Positions 1 to 10,896 are shown, counted from the stretch's first letter. The stretch: DNA of 38,941 nucleotides from Prorocentrum cordatum (GCA_963575745.1 CAUYUJ010003990.1:35001-73941), one strand, 5' to 3'. The notes: generated by a model not told the origin, from the letters alone. Numbers and translations: made by a program.

Positions 1-34
1 CCGTGCATGCTTGCACTTGCTCTTGTCTCGCAAG

Positions 35-296
35 CGCTTTTCTTTACATGGTGATCAACAGACTCAAGGACGATGTGGTGGCCGAGTGGGCGTCGTCGAT
101 GCCGTGGAAGGTTATCCTGCCGATGCCGCTCGCAAAGTTTGCCATTGGATGTACGCTCTACCTCGTGAGTGTGGTGCTTATATCTTTCCGAGACCTTGAG
201 AACGCGGGGGTTTGGCGTTTCGTCGCTCTGTCTATCGGGGTTGGGAGTGTGGCGATGGTTCTCTGCACAGCTGCATTGGTTTACCTGAAGGGTTAG
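35..296 (+). CDS. C-terminal exon of an unidentified membrane protein
   Basis: A terminal exon of about 87 codons ends with TAG at 294-296. The pyrimidine-rich stretch at 11-34 ending in CAAG looks like a 3' splice site, so the exon probably begins at 35, inside a codon. The peptide has two hydrophobic segments: one around ILPMPLAKFAIGCTLYLVSV and one around FVALSIGVGSVAMVLCTAAL, with the polar linker ISFRDLENAGVWR between them. This fits the end of a multi-pass membrane protein with a very short cytosolic tail. The rest of the gene lies upstream of the window, so the function cannot be read. Codon use is balanced and no simple repeat contributes, unlike most open frames in this window. It could be a chance open frame, but the splice site followed by two well-spaced membrane segments argues against that. 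Confidence 0.55.
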
Positions 297-650
297 TAAG
301 TGAGCTGTGAGCCGTGGCCGGAGATTTCAGAACTTCTTCGAAAGTGCCATGCTTGTCGGCCGCTAGTCGTTGCCGAGCTGACTTGTACATACCCGTGACG
401 TCTTTCGCTTGCCGAGCGACTAGTGAGTCCTTGTGCTTTCTGTTGTATGCCGCTCTGTGGCTCACCTCTATGCGTTGAAGACGCGTGCATCAACACTACT
501 GATCTGCTAGCATGCGTCGAAACACGTACAATGTCCATCTGCCGGCGGCCAGTCCAGCCATCGTGCCAGCGCAACACTCTGTGGGGCGACCTCTCTAGAA
601 CCGCCTAGAAAGCTGTCACACCTGGCACCAGTCGCTCCTAGTGGGAGGCT
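297..650. other. 3' flank and spacer without recognised feature
   Basis: Low-repeat sequence after the stop of the first exon. It presumably contains the 3' UTR of that gene. No polyadenylation signal, RNA gene or convincing open frame was seen; the open frames on either strand are short and unlike each other. Confidence 0.4.
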
Positions 651-685
651 GATGGTAATGCTGCTGATGATGATGTTGATGTTGT

Positions 686-744
<59 letters not shown>

Positions 745-961
745 GGGAGGAGGAGGAGGAGGAGGAGGGGGAGGGGGAGGAGCACGAGGAGAAGGAGAAC
801 TATGCTGATGATGATGCTGATGCTGATGCTGATGTTGTTATTGTTGTTGCTGTTGTTGTTGTGGTTGTTGTTGTTGTTGTTGTTATTGTTTTTTGATTGT
901 GATCATGATGAGGATGAGTTTGAGGATGAGGATGAGGGTGATGATGATGATGAGGAGGAGG
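651..961. repeat. Compound trinucleotide microsatellite
   Basis: Nearly pure (GAT)n at about 655-743, then (GGA)n to about 790, then mixed (GAT)n, (TGC)n and (TTG)n to about 895, then (GAT)n and (GAG)n. Runs of M, R or L in open frames here are products of the repeat. It leads directly into the block at 962, as similar G/A-rich microsatellites do before the other copies of that block. Confidence 0.95.
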
Positions 962-1300
962 AGCAGGATGACCAGCGTAAACCCAAAACTCACCACAGAT
1001 GTTGCAATCAGCCGTCCCTCTAAGTTCCCTCGTCATAGTCACTAGAAGGGTTTGTTTTCATTGAGGGAAGTGCCCCGTTGGAAGGCGCACGTTTGAACAT
1101 CCTGAACCGTGCCAAAACACAGTTCCTGGGATTGCAGCGCTGCGAATCAACGTTACTGGTTCGCCCTGACGGTCCTACATCGTGCCAGCACACCATTCCT
1201 GGGACTTCAACACAGCGAGTCAGCGTGACTGTTGCGCCCTGACAGTCCTACATCGTGCGAGGGCACCATTTCGGGGACGTCACCAAAGACCCCTTGACAC
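962..1300 (+). repeat. Composite repeat, block M1 (copy a)
   Basis: A dispersed block of about 340 bp, also present at 18115-18450 and 18990-19330 on this strand and at 24845-25175 in reverse. It begins near GTAAACCCAAA and contains degenerate internal units of about 73 bp, each with a core like CGTGCCAAAACACCATTCCT followed by GGGACTTCAACACCGCGA. It follows a G/A-rich microsatellite and runs into the 80-bp array. No coding content was recognised. Confidence 0.8.
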
Positions 1301-1580
1301 TGTTGTAAATTCTTACGGCGAGTGTGCGCGCGCGGCTAAGGCGAGAGCCACATTTTGAAAAGGAACCGCCCTCCATATGTGAAGCCACTGCACACTTTTC
1401 AGACGAATGTGCGCGGCGCTAAGGCGAGAGCCACAGTTTGAAAAGGACCCGCCACCAACCCGTGACACTTTCGCAAACAAACTTTTAAGCTTCAGGATGT
1501 AAGCGATGTGGAAGTCTCAAGCACCAAACCCAGCCTGCCCTACGGACACGTCTCGGGGTAGGACGGGGAGGAGTTAGTCA
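1301..1580 (+). repeat. Composite repeat, blocks M2 and M3
   Basis: Two units of the approximately 80-bp M2 repeat, whose core is GCGCGGCGCTAAGGCGAGAG followed by CCACATTTTGAAAA, then the M3 tail, which starts near AAGCTTCAGG at 1488 and contains GGAAGTCTCAAG. The same M2-M3 order recurs at 3440-3850, 17240-17430, 18455-18870 and 19340-20065. Confidence 0.8.
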
Positions 1581-2150
1581 GAAGGAACACCTGGGAGTGA
1601 GAAGGAAAACGGAACGAGGAGGAGGAGGAGGAGGATGAGGACGAGGAGGAGGAAGAGGAGGGGGGGGGGGCAGGAGGAGGAGGAGCATGAGGAGGAGGGC
1701 CAGAGCCAACCCAATGCTGCACTACGCTCGCCAGTCCCAATCCCCCGTTTCCTTTCCATTTTTGGACGTGCCCCCCCCCCCCCCCCCTGACAGACGAACG
1801 CTCCATGGTCTTGCAAGTCAGGCGGGAGCCCCGTTTTGAAACGCGTGGCGACGAGGTAGGACCAGACAGTTCAAGGAAGTTCGAAACAAGAGCTCCGCTT
1901 TGAAAGATAGCCGCCCTCAATCCGCGGAAAGGTTCTTTACACTTCCCCGTCTGGTGATACAGCTCCAGGAAGTCCCAGCCAAAGCCCCGATGTGAGAATT
2001 GCCCGCGCTCCATCCGTTTAGCTGTTTCACGGTTCGAAGCTTCTGATCGTAAGGGTCAGAAGGCCTCGAGCAAGTTTTGCCCCACATCCAGAGTGGGGTT
2101 CTTGTTTTCCCAGGACACCCTCTCCTTCCCACCTTCCCACCTTCCCACCT
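1581..2150. repeat. GGA microsatellite, C17 run and decayed M2 units
   Basis: (GGA)n occupies about 1616-1690 and a run of 17 C lies at 1771-1787. From about 1790 to 2070 the sequence retains weak M2 and M3 signatures, for example AGCTCCGCTTTGAAAG and CCGCCCTCAATCCG, so it is an old copy of the same array. No gene is seen. Confidence 0.65.
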
Positions 2151-2384
2151 TCCCACCTCCCGCTCCCTCTTCCTATTCCTACCATACCATACTATACCAT
2201 ACCATGCAATACCACGCCCTCTACCTACTCCTACCATACCGTACTATACCATACCATGCAATACCATACCATACTATAGCAGACCACCGTACCTACCATA
2301 CCACACCTAGGAAACCATACATACACCATCACCGCATACCTACCACACCATACAATGCCATACACTACCTACCTACCACGCCCC
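2150..2384 (+). repeat. Degenerate CCATA-rich tandem repeat
   Basis: Irregular pentamer-like sequence built from ACCATACCATACTATACC and close variants. It abuts the 77-bp array at 2385, whose units also contain CCATATTATTTATC, so the two may share an origin. Confidence 0.8.
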
Positions 2385-3150
2385 GCCAGAGCGAGGACAG
2401 TATTCGCAAACCATATTATTTATCAGGTTTCGTGCCCCTCCCACCGCTCCAGGGAGGCCCCGCCAGAGCGAGGACAGTATTCGCAAACCATATTGTTTAT
2501 CAGGTTTCGTGCCCCTCCCACCCCTCCTGGGAGGCCCCGCCAGAGCGAGGACAGTATTCGCAAACCATATTATTTATCAGGTTTCGTGCCCCTCCCACCG
2601 CTCCAGGGAGGCCCCGCCAGAGCGAGGACAGTATTCGCAAACCATATTATTTATCAGGTTTCGTGCCCCTCCCACCCCTCCAGGGAGGCCCCGCCAGAGC
2701 GAGGACAGTATTCGCAAACCATATTATTTATCAGGTTTCGTGCCCCTCCCAGCGCTCCAGGGAGGCCCCGCCAGAGCGAGGACAGTATTCGCAAACCATA
2801 TTATTTATCAGGTTTCGTGCCCCTCCCACCGCTCCAGGGAGGCCCCGCCAGAGCGAGGACAGTATTCGCAAACCATATTATTTATCAGGTTTCGTATTCA
2901 TCCCACCGCTCCAGGGAGGCCCCGCCAGAGCGAGGACAGTATTCGCGAACCATATTATTTATCAGGTTTCGCGCCTTTCCCACCTCTCCAGGGAGGCTCC
3001 ACCAGAGCGAGAAGGGTATTCGCGAACCATATTATTGATCAGGTTTTGTGCCTCTCCAATCCCTCCAGGGAGGCCCCGCCTGAGCGAGGAGGGGCCCTTG
3101 CCACCCCTCCAGGGATGGTATACGAATACCATACTATTTATCAGGTTCGG
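2385..3150 (+). repeat. 77-bp tandem array, about ten units
   Basis: Units start at 2385, 2462, 2539, 2616 and so on with a fixed 77-bp step and begin GCCAGAGCGAGGACAGTATT. Units one to seven are nearly identical; the last three diverge, with indels after 3000. Each unit holds a short inverted repeat, CCTCCC and GGGAGG, around CACCGCTCCA. The unit has no stop codon in any plus-strand frame, and 77 is not a multiple of three, so all three frames stay open for hundreds of codons and read the same peptides in rotation. These are products of the repeat, not genes. Confidence 0.95.
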
Positions 3151-3387
3151 CCCCGCTCTTGGGCTGTCGTTCCGATTTGCACTATCTTGGCCGCGTCGTG
3201 TACGCGAGGTGTTCCCCAAAACATTTGCCTGCACATCGCCATCGCCAATTGCAGTCTTCGTCGCCCCCGTCACCCGGCCATCCTCGTCGACCCCTCCCCC
3301 CGCACCTCCGTCTCTTCCTCTTCCTCCTGACTAAGCCCGCGCCCTATTAAAACGCCCATGTGGGGAACTCCGTTCGCATAATTTGTT

Positions 3388-3428
<41 letters not shown>

Positions 3429-3439
3429 GGCTTACATCC
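3151..3439. other. Spacer with (GA)n microsatellite
   Basis: Non-repeat sequence at 3151-3390 has short open frames in several registers but no recognisable product. (AG)n runs from 3393 to 3426 and marks the left edge of the next M2 array. Confidence 0.6.
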
Positions 3440-3850
3440 GTGCAACCTTCGACATGTTTTAGGACGAATGTGCGCGGCGCTGAGGTGAGAGCCACATGTT
3501 GAAAACGCCACCCTCAGCCCAAGAAGCTGTTCGAAGCTTTGGAGACTGAGGTGCTTGGCACCAAAGCGATTGCCACATGCCGAAAAGGAAACGCCCCCCG
3601 CCCGTGTAATGGTCAAACTCAACGAATATGCGCCGCGCCGAGGCGGGAGCCACATTCAGCCCCTTCCCCATCGGTCTAAGTGTTGGAAGCTTCAGAGGCG
3701 AATGTTCGCGGAGTTCAGGCGAGGGCAACACGTTGGAACCACGTCCTCCCTCCATCCGCGCAACCGTTGGACACTCCAGGCTGCGGGGTCGTACACGGGG
3801 AGGAGGTCTCAGGCGAAGCGCTCGGCCTGGCCTGCCGATGCGTCTTGTGG
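3440..3850 (+). repeat. M2 array with M3 tail
   Basis: About four diverged M2 units with the signature GTGCGCGGCGCTGAGGTGAG and GAGCCACA, followed by an M3 tail around 3775-3850 containing GGAGGTCTCAGGCGAAGCG. The usual M1 block is missing upstream and is replaced by the (GA)n tract. Confidence 0.7.
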
Positions 3851-4084
3851 TCGGACGGGAAAGGGGTATGCACAGGAGAGGGAATGGAATTCCGTTGCGT
3901 GTGATACGCTGTCGCCCCCGGGCGGAGGAGGGGGAATGGGGGAGGAGGAGGGAGGAGGAAGGGGACCTTTGCGCCCTTAGCCTCTACAGGGACGGGCGTA
4001 GCATGTGACACGCTGTTCGGGGTCGTGTCAGGGTGCCTCTTTTCGTCTTCGTCGTCGTATTCCTGCCTTCGTGTTATTATCTCC
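3851..4084. other. Spacer, G-rich
   Basis: G/A-rich sequence between two repeat blocks. A short polypurine stretch lies at 3915-3965. Nothing coding is supported. Confidence 0.4.
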
Positions 4085-4430
4085 TTCCCTCTTGGAGCCT
4101 CCCATGGGGGCTTTGGGGCCTTCTTGGGCCCTCTTGGGCCGTCTCGGGGCCTTCTTGGAGGCCTCTGACGCCGTCTACGACTCACCGAAGGCTGAAAAGG
4201 CGAGAACGCCAAAGTCAGTCAAACTTACGGACAACAGTGAGTTTGACATCTTCGGGCCTTCCTGGAGGTCCTCTTGGAGTCCTGTTGGGCCGTATTGAGG
4301 GGCTTTTCGGCTGTCTCGAGGTCGTCTTCGCGGGGGTCGGGGCCGTGCCGTGCTCGATGCTGGGAGAGGTGGGGGGTCTTTGGGCGACTGCAGAAACCCT
4401 ACCGGACAGCAGTTGGCACTCCTAGCACGC
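4085..4430 (+). repeat. GGCC/CTTGG short-period repeat with conserved spacer (copy 1)
   Basis: Repeats of the form GGGCCCTCTTGGGCCGTCTC with a period of about 12 to 15 bp are interrupted at about 4165-4250 by an A-rich spacer containing GGCTGAAAAGGCGAGAACG. The same arrangement recurs at 11340-11925 and 31640-31780 in this orientation and at 15610-16960 in reverse. Because the period is often a multiple of three, open frames rich in G, P, R and Q are produced. Confidence 0.75.
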
Positions 4431-4720
4431 CTCAGCACTCGAGGGAGCACGATGGCTGATATGCGCGAACATGCGTTTTTGTCCCCATAATCACTCGACG
4501 GTGTCGATGCAGTAAGATGTTTCGCAAACGTGTCATTTCCGACCGTTCCTTTTTCTGCGATGTAGTATCGAAGTCGCCTACGGTGAATCACCGCCGCCTC
4601 TTGCCTTTTGGAATCGTCCATGTGGCCAAGCGTTGCGGCAAGAGCTCTGCCAATATATCGTGCCATGTGTTCCCCCAGCCGTTATAGAAACCCTTCGGGG
4701 AACACTTGGGGCAGGATGGC
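4430..4720 (-). other. Unclassified segment with a protein-like reverse frame
   Basis: This segment is free of simple repeats. On the reverse strand an open frame from 4666 reads MARYIGRALAATLGHMDDSK and continues with balanced composition to about 4440, after which it runs into the short-period repeat. It could be a small exon or the remnant of one. I do not recognise a family, and no clean splice sites delimit it. Confidence 0.25.
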
Positions 4721-5150
4721 GGGGAAGATCAGGAGGAGGAGGAGGAGGACAAGCTAGGCGCGCTCGCGTCATATCTGATGTCCTACCCCTCCCTCCCATC
4801 CTTTACCATGGCGTAGATTCTATAGGCTTACGCCACATCCGCCGACCCCTTCTTTTTTCCCTCGAGGTACCGTGTACCACAGGTTTTGGAAGTCGCGGGA
4901 GAGTGATGCCGGTTTCTTCACAGCGAGAAGGTGTGCCGAAATTGGCCGCAAATTGGCCCAAGGAGGATTCCAGATGGCCCGAACGAATGACGTGCAGGAG
5001 CGGTAGGGGGAGGAAGAGGCGGAGGAGGAGGACGAGGAGGAGGGCAAAAAGAGGAGGACTAACGGGCAAACCAATGACCTTTCGCGCTCAGGAGAAGGGC
5101 GTCGCGGGATGTCTCCTGGCTGCCGAAGAGCATTGATGGGGGCAAGAGGA
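4720..5150. other. Spacer with GGA tracts
   Basis: Two short G/A-rich tracts, at about 4728-4750 and 5005-5045, are separated by unique sequence. Open frames on both strands overlap and none has recognisable content. Confidence 0.4.
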
Positions 5151-6250
5151 GCAGCATGAGGAGGCGGAGATGCCGCCAGTGGGATCGGCTGCAGACCGGG
5201 GCCAGCCGCACGGCGGCCTCCGCGAGCGGCGTGGCGGGCGCCGGCACCGGCGTCGCTGAGCACCGCGAGGGGGGCCAGCAGCAGCGCCCAGAGACCGGCA
5301 TGGACCGCCCAGGCGGACCAGGCGCGGACCAGACCATTGTCTTCGCTACCATTTACATCGACGACGCAGGCCGACGCCAGAACACCCGCGCGCCCACAAA
5401 CAGCTGCAGGGCCACAACGTAGTGCACCAACGCCAACATGAGTGCGCGGCGCGCCGGCCGGCGTGCCACGGGCAGCGGCATCGCCGGCGCGTGGCCGCGT
5501 AGTCCAGGCATGAGGGCCGCGCGTGCTCGTGAGCGCTGGCCCCGAAGGGGCTGGCGGGCGCCGCTGTTCGAACAGAGACGCAAGGCGTCCGATGTCAGCA
5601 TGCACGTTCAGCAGAGAGCGTCCAAGTCCAGCATGCATGTTCAGCAGATAGAGGAGGGGCTGCTGTACGAGGCAGAGGCGCGTGCTCTGCTGCTGATTCA
5701 GTTGAACGAAGGGAAAGCGCGGTTCCGTCAAGCACCGCCAGACACAGAACCGGAGCACGCCAGAACCAGAGCAGCAAGAACAGACAAGCGAAGACGGCCC
5801 ACCAGAGCAGCAAGACTTGGCCGAGTGAACATAGCCACTGTTGCTTGCAAGTTCAGCCAAAGCGATTTTGTCAGTGACCGCAACGGCAAATATAGCCACT
5901 TGGGTGCCGGGAGCGGCTGCAACTGCACGGCGGTCATGGCCTCCTGGCTGAATGGAAGGCATGGGGGCGTCATTCAAAGCTGGATGGACATCGGCAGGGG
6001 CAGGGGGTGGAGAAGGTGTGGCCATCGTACCGCGAGACGGCGGGCCTGGTAGCGGCGGCGGAGTATCTGCGGCGCGCAGCAACCAGTGCTGCGGAGGAAA
6101 CCAAGGAGGGCGGGGAGACGGAGCAGGGCGGCCCGAAGAACGCGCAAATCGGGCCATGTGGGCCAGGAAGCGAAGAGCATATCCGCGTGGAGGGCCGCGC
6201 GTGGCGGCAGGAGTACCTGGGCATGCGGGTTCAACGAGGACAGGAGTTCC
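5150..6250 (+). other. GC-rich block, possible decayed 5' part of the helicase element
   Basis: Very GC-rich sequence that is open on both strands for long stretches. On the plus strand, peptides such as YEAEARALLLIQLNEGKARF near 5665-5725 look protein-like and lie directly upstream of the Helitron-like pseudogene, so this may be its N-terminal region with many frameshifts. A short duplication at about 5600-5650, with CAGCATGCACGTTCAGCAG twice, 36 bp apart, is visible. The long reverse open frame over the same block has biased composition and no family signature. Confidence 0.35.
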
Positions 6251-6252
6251 GG

Positions 6253-9200
6253 CATAACCATGTGCACTAGTGGAGCAAGCGACTGCAGCGGATGGCGCCG
6301 TTGGCTCATTGCCAGAAGAAAGAGGACATGACGCAATGCGAGAGCTTCTATCCACGCACGTCGTGGTTGATAGACAGGGCCGTTGTGCTGTGTCAAGGGT
6401 TTCTGAAAGCTCGTGACGTGCCGCGCGCAGGCAGGAGGAACATGACGGGCTGCTTGCATGGGCCCATGAACGAAGAGAATCTGAACGGCACCCTGCCGGC
6501 GATGCTGAGCGGAGCTGTGGGGTTGAATTTTAACGGCGACCTCCAGATTTCTTGCAGGTTTCCCGTTACGGAAGCCACGCGCGATGACGTCGTGTGCGGA
6601 GAGCGGCGTTGGGAGACGGACCGGCCCATGGACATGGTCATTGCAGCGCGGCGCGCGCAGAATGCTGCGGCGGGGTACGCGGCGGACTATCAGTGCAAGC
6701 GGTGCGCGCCGTCGTTTAAAGAGGTAAAGGTGATGAAGAAAGGTCGCCATGCCATGCGCTGGCGAAGCAGACGATGGACAGGACCGCGGCGTATCGGGCA
6801 AATAGGCGCATGAAGAGGTTCTTGACTGACATGCACGGGAGAGGCGTGGTGCGGTCGGCGCAGGAGAGGGCGAACTTGCGCGCGTACAGGGGCCCCAGAG
6901 ACGCGGCCGCGGCCGAGAGTATCAAGACCGCGAAGAAAGCCATGATGCCAGGGGCTGAAGTAGTGCGTCTGGCGAAACGGCTGCCCGCCGACGGAGGAGG
7001 CGCGCCCGCCCTCGCATCGGGGACGTTGGAGGCGGACAAGCGGGAGGGCTCGAAGAAGGTGTGCATCGTCTCCAAGAGCCCGGTGCACTTGCACGGCATG
7101 CGCCCCGTCGACGAACCGGGGGCGCCCGACCTGGCGCGGTTGTCGCCCTATGGGTTTCTGCGGCACTGGCGCGTGGAATTGGCGGCGTACCCGCGAAGCG
7201 AATGGGGGTGGGGAGCGGCTGCGAGCAGCGAGTGCCAGGCGACATTGACGCCGCCGGGCGCGCAGAAGGTTCGCGAGAGTAGCCGCGGAGATTTGGAAGC
7301 CGGGGCGGACGACGTGCAGGGGAGGCGCAGCTGCTGGCGGGGGAGGACTATGTTGTGAAGGAAGGCGGGCGGGATGGGTGGGTGCCATTCCCCGAGATCC
7401 CTGGGGTGGTGACCCTGAGGCACGCGTGGGTGCTGGCGCGGAACGCGCGCCCGAGCTTCCACGGGGCGCCGCAGTCGAAGCGTGGAGCAGGTCAAGAAGA
7501 CAGGTATGGGCTATTGCTGATGGCGTACTTTCGGGCCTTCACTCGGCGCGAAGACGGAGAGGGTGGGGCGCCGCACCTGCGGGGCCTATGCGGCGCGCAC
7601 GGGTCGCGGGCATAAGCGGCCATGGAGTGGCTGAAGGGGGGCATGCCGTGTGAGGACACGACGAGGTGCGTCCAGAACTACATGGGCGCGGTGGGCATGC
7701 GACTGGTCATTGACGAAGATCTCGTCAAGCACGAAGACGAGGTTTATAGCGACGATGAGTTGGGCCCGCGGATGGCGGAGGCGGCCGCGCGGCTGAAGAC
7801 GCGCGTCGGGGGCGCGCCCATGGAGAAGGAAGACCGCCGGGTGAATGCAAGCGTGGAGGGCGCAACAGACAAAAGCAAGGAGGCAATGGCAAGGGGCGAC
7901 GCCGCGTGGGGCGACAGCATGAGTAAGAAAGGCAAGAAGCGACGGAAGCACGCAGGAGATGGTGCACTAGCGCGGGGCGACGATGAAGTGAAGCAGGCAT
8001 AGGCAGCGGCAGCCGCGTCGAGAGCTCAGGAAGGGGAAGGCGGGTCGGAAGAGGGCAGGGCCCCAGAGGTCGCCGCGGGAAAGAAGGCGACGGCGTCGAG
8101 CGTGCGCAGGTGGAAACGCCAGCTCGCTGCTGGTGCGCTCAATGCGGGTCAACGGAGTATTGTTGAGAAAGTGGCCGATCGGGTTCTGGCGCAGGAGTTC
8201 TCGCCCCCGGCGCGGGGGCAGAAGGTGGCCGAGAAAGGCGCGGGAATGGAGCCTCTGTTGTGGGTTCTGCACGGTGGCCCAGGGACGGGGGAGAGCTTCG
8301 TAATTGGCAAGATTCGGAGGGAGCTGTTCGAGAAGGAGATGGGGTGGACGCGCGGCATTGACGTCCACGTAGCAGCTTTGCATGCCACCAATGCGTCAGC
8401 GCTGGGCGGGAACACCATTCACACTGCATTTGGACTGGGTGTGAATAAGACGAAGGGACCTGTCGCAGACGGTGAGAAGGACGCCGAGGCGAAGAGGAAG
8501 ACGAAGAAGGAGGTGGCTGCGCAGCGCATGTCGCAGTGGACGTGGCTCATCGTTGACGAGGTGAGCACGTTGAGCGCGAATTTTCTGGCAGAGCTGGATT
8601 CGCAACTATGGTCGTGTATGTCTGCAGCGAGCGATGCAAAGGTAGGGGGAGACGGCGCAGACAGGCCCTTCGGGGGTGTGAACGTGTTATTCAGCGGGGA
8701 TTTTTATCAGCTGGACCCGCCGTCGGGAACGGCAATCAATGCGCTGCCCGCGTCGTATTTCAAAAATGCGAGGAAGTACGCGCCGGGGGCTACAGAGGAT
8801 CACGGGCAACGCATTTTCTGGGGAGCGGGTGGCGAAGGGGCAGTTCAAAGCATGACAGAACTGACGGAGTGCAAGCTTGGGAGGGCCAGGGTGACTGGTT
8901 TCTAGGGGCGCAGGACGAGTTCCGTCGCGGAGAGCTGACCGAGCGGACGCATAACTTCTTGCATGGCAGGCCAACGGGCGCGCCGGGATCATGGGCGAGC
9001 GGCGCCCCGCAGTGCGGGAACGCGCGCTTTGGAGCGATGGTAGGGGGAACTGCGAAGAACAATGCTCTAGAGTGCGGGGCTTGCAAAGCTGAGCGAGAGA
9101 AGAGGAAGCTGGTGGCGACGTCGCCGGAGGACGCGCGATTCAGGGAGGAGAGGTTTGTGGAGGCCGTTGCGATTTATGCGAACCAGGACATTCGGTGTCA

Positions 9201-10896
9201 CGTTGGGAAGCAGAGAGCAGTGCAATGGGCGAGGGAACGGGGAGAACAGATTCTGCGGGTCGCTGGGAGAGACTGGCCCTGCCATGGGGGGGAGCAAAGG
9301 CGGCCGTGCACGGTGGGGGGTAAAATGCGGTGGCTGGGGTACCGCGAGAAAGTGTGTGGAGGCTTGCCAGGGTGGCTCCCGTTGGCGAAAGGGATGCCCG
9401 TGGCGCTTGGAGATCATTTGGATAGGTCGAAGAGACCGCTGCTGCGGGGGCGCACAGCGACGATTCATGGATGGGTGTAGCACGAGGACGAGGCCGTGGG
9501 AGACGCGGGCGAAGAGGTCTTGTCGCACGTGCCCAAGATGATAGTGTTGGATGTCCATGCGAAGGAGTGGCACCTGCCAGGGTGGGAACTGGGGCTGTGC
9601 CCAAGTTTCCCTTCAAAGGGGCGCCTGTGGTTTTGGGTGAGTATCGGAAGCGCCCAGCGTTGGGCGCGAAGCGCACGCAGTTCATGCTTGCTCCAGCGTT
9701 GGCAGTCACAGCCCGCGCCGCGCAAGGGAGGGCCATGTGCGCTGTTATTGCGGATCAGAAGAGGGCGCGGCGTAAGTTGGATGTCCAGTTATGTGGCCAT
9801 TGCGCGGGCCCGGAGGCGGGGGAACTCGTTGATTTTCCGGCCTTTCGATAGGAAGCCGTATAACGAAGGCGAGATGCCAGGCGCGCAGAAGATGTTGCAG
9901 GTGCTTCGCGGGGAGAAAGTGGGCTGGGAGGAGTGGGGGGCGAAGCTGATGCCGCGCGATCAGTGCGGGCGTTGCCGACGACGGCTGCTGGTGGAGGCGT
10001 TCGCGAAGTACGAGTTCCAGCGGAAGGGGGGGTCAGCGTTCTGTAAAGAGTGCACCGCCGAGATGAAGAGCCTGGGCGAGACATGGCGCAAGACGTGCGA
10101 CGGATGGGCAACGAAAGCGCAGGGCGATGGAGGCGTGCAGGAGGGCGGCGATGGGGGCGTGGCAGGTGGTGGCGATGGGGTCGACGCGAAAAGAATTATG
10201 ACCTTGTATTGTGTCAAGTGCAGCGATGTCACAGGGCAACAGAAGTCTCGCCGTTGCAACGCGAAATGGGCCGAGAGCGCGGGCAAAGTGCGTTCTTCGA
10301 GCGATGACTGTCTGGCACTATGCCCAGAGGAGGCGGATATGTCCGACGCCCAGAAGAAGCACAAAGCAGCAGGGGAGAGGTTGTGTCGGAAATGTGCGGA
10401 ATAACGTGAGAGGACGACGCGCGAGTCGAATAATAGGAAGCGCGTGGGCCAAGTGCTTGGTTCGAACGATGACTGTCTGGCGGCATTCCCTGAGGAGGCG
10501 GCGAGGTCCGATGCTCAAAAGAAGCGCAAAACAGCAGGGGAGAGGCCATGTCGGAGGTGCGCGGAAGAGCGCGAGAGGACGTCGCGCGAGCTGAATAATA
10601 AGGAGCGGAAAGCTGAGGCGGACGCTAAGCCGCTGACGCGCGCGGCGTGCGGAGGAGCGTTCTCGTGCACGACACATTTGAAGCCGGCGCAAGTGGAAGA
10701 TCATCGACAGACGAAACAATTCAAAGTGGTGTGCGGGGGCTGTGAGAAACTCGGGTTCACAGTGCGCAGTTGCCGAGCGTATCAGTGCAGCGGCGCGTGC
10801 GAGAGGAGACTACCGAAGTCGGCGTTTCCCGGGAACCCTGCCAATGTCGCGCGCGACGAAAAGAAGGGCACCCTGAAGTGCAATACGTGCAAATGA
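6253..10896 (+). pseudogene. Decayed Helitron-like element protein with PIF1 helicase
   Basis: Consecutive pieces of one large protein lie in changing frames. The upstream part (6330-7320) holds GFLKARDVPRAGR, NFNGDLQISCRFPVT, RRAQNAAAGYAADYQCKR and HGRGVVRSAQERANLRA, a layout I associate with helicase proteins amplified in dinoflagellates. The next part (7322-8890) holds the helicase front: GGPGTGES at about 8275-8296 (Walker A with Lys replaced by Glu), WLIVDEVSTLS (Walker B) and VLFSGDFYQLDP (motif III). The last part holds MRWLGYREK, MPVALGDHLDRSKR, ALAVTARAAQG and YVAIARARRR (late PIF1 motifs), then Cys pairs typical of zinc-binding modules. Frame changes fall near 6750, 7320, 8890, 9590 and 9785; in-frame stops are at 7613, 8000, 9478 and 10402. 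In intact families the protein would act in rolling-circle transposition or DNA unwinding; this copy cannot. Helitron assignment is an inference because the Rep catalytic motif was not located. Confidence 0.8.
10281..10610 (+). repeat. 165-bp in-frame tandem duplication in the helicase tail
   Basis: Two copies of a 55-codon segment lie exactly 165 bp apart, for example GATGACTGTCTGGC at 10303 and 10468. Both encode SDAQKK, AAGER or TAGER and a CRKC or CRRC pair. The first copy ends with a TAA stop at 10402 where the second has a sense codon. Because the step is a multiple of three, the duplication arose while the frame could still have been read, or by chance. Confidence 0.85.

Noticed and set aside
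2385-3150. 77-bp array as a CRISPR-like array
   Set aside because: There are no unique spacers; the entire unit repeats, and no cas genes or prokaryotic context exist.
2093-3334. Plus-strand open frame of 413 codons
   Set aside because: It is read from the 77-bp array and the CCATA-rich repeat; the other two frames are just as open.
4820-6355. Long reverse-strand open frame of 511 codons
   Set aside because: It ends in low-complexity polypurine-derived sequence, has A, R, P and G-biased composition without a domain, and overlaps the probable N-terminal part of the plus-strand helicase element. GC-rich sequence lacks stops on both strands.
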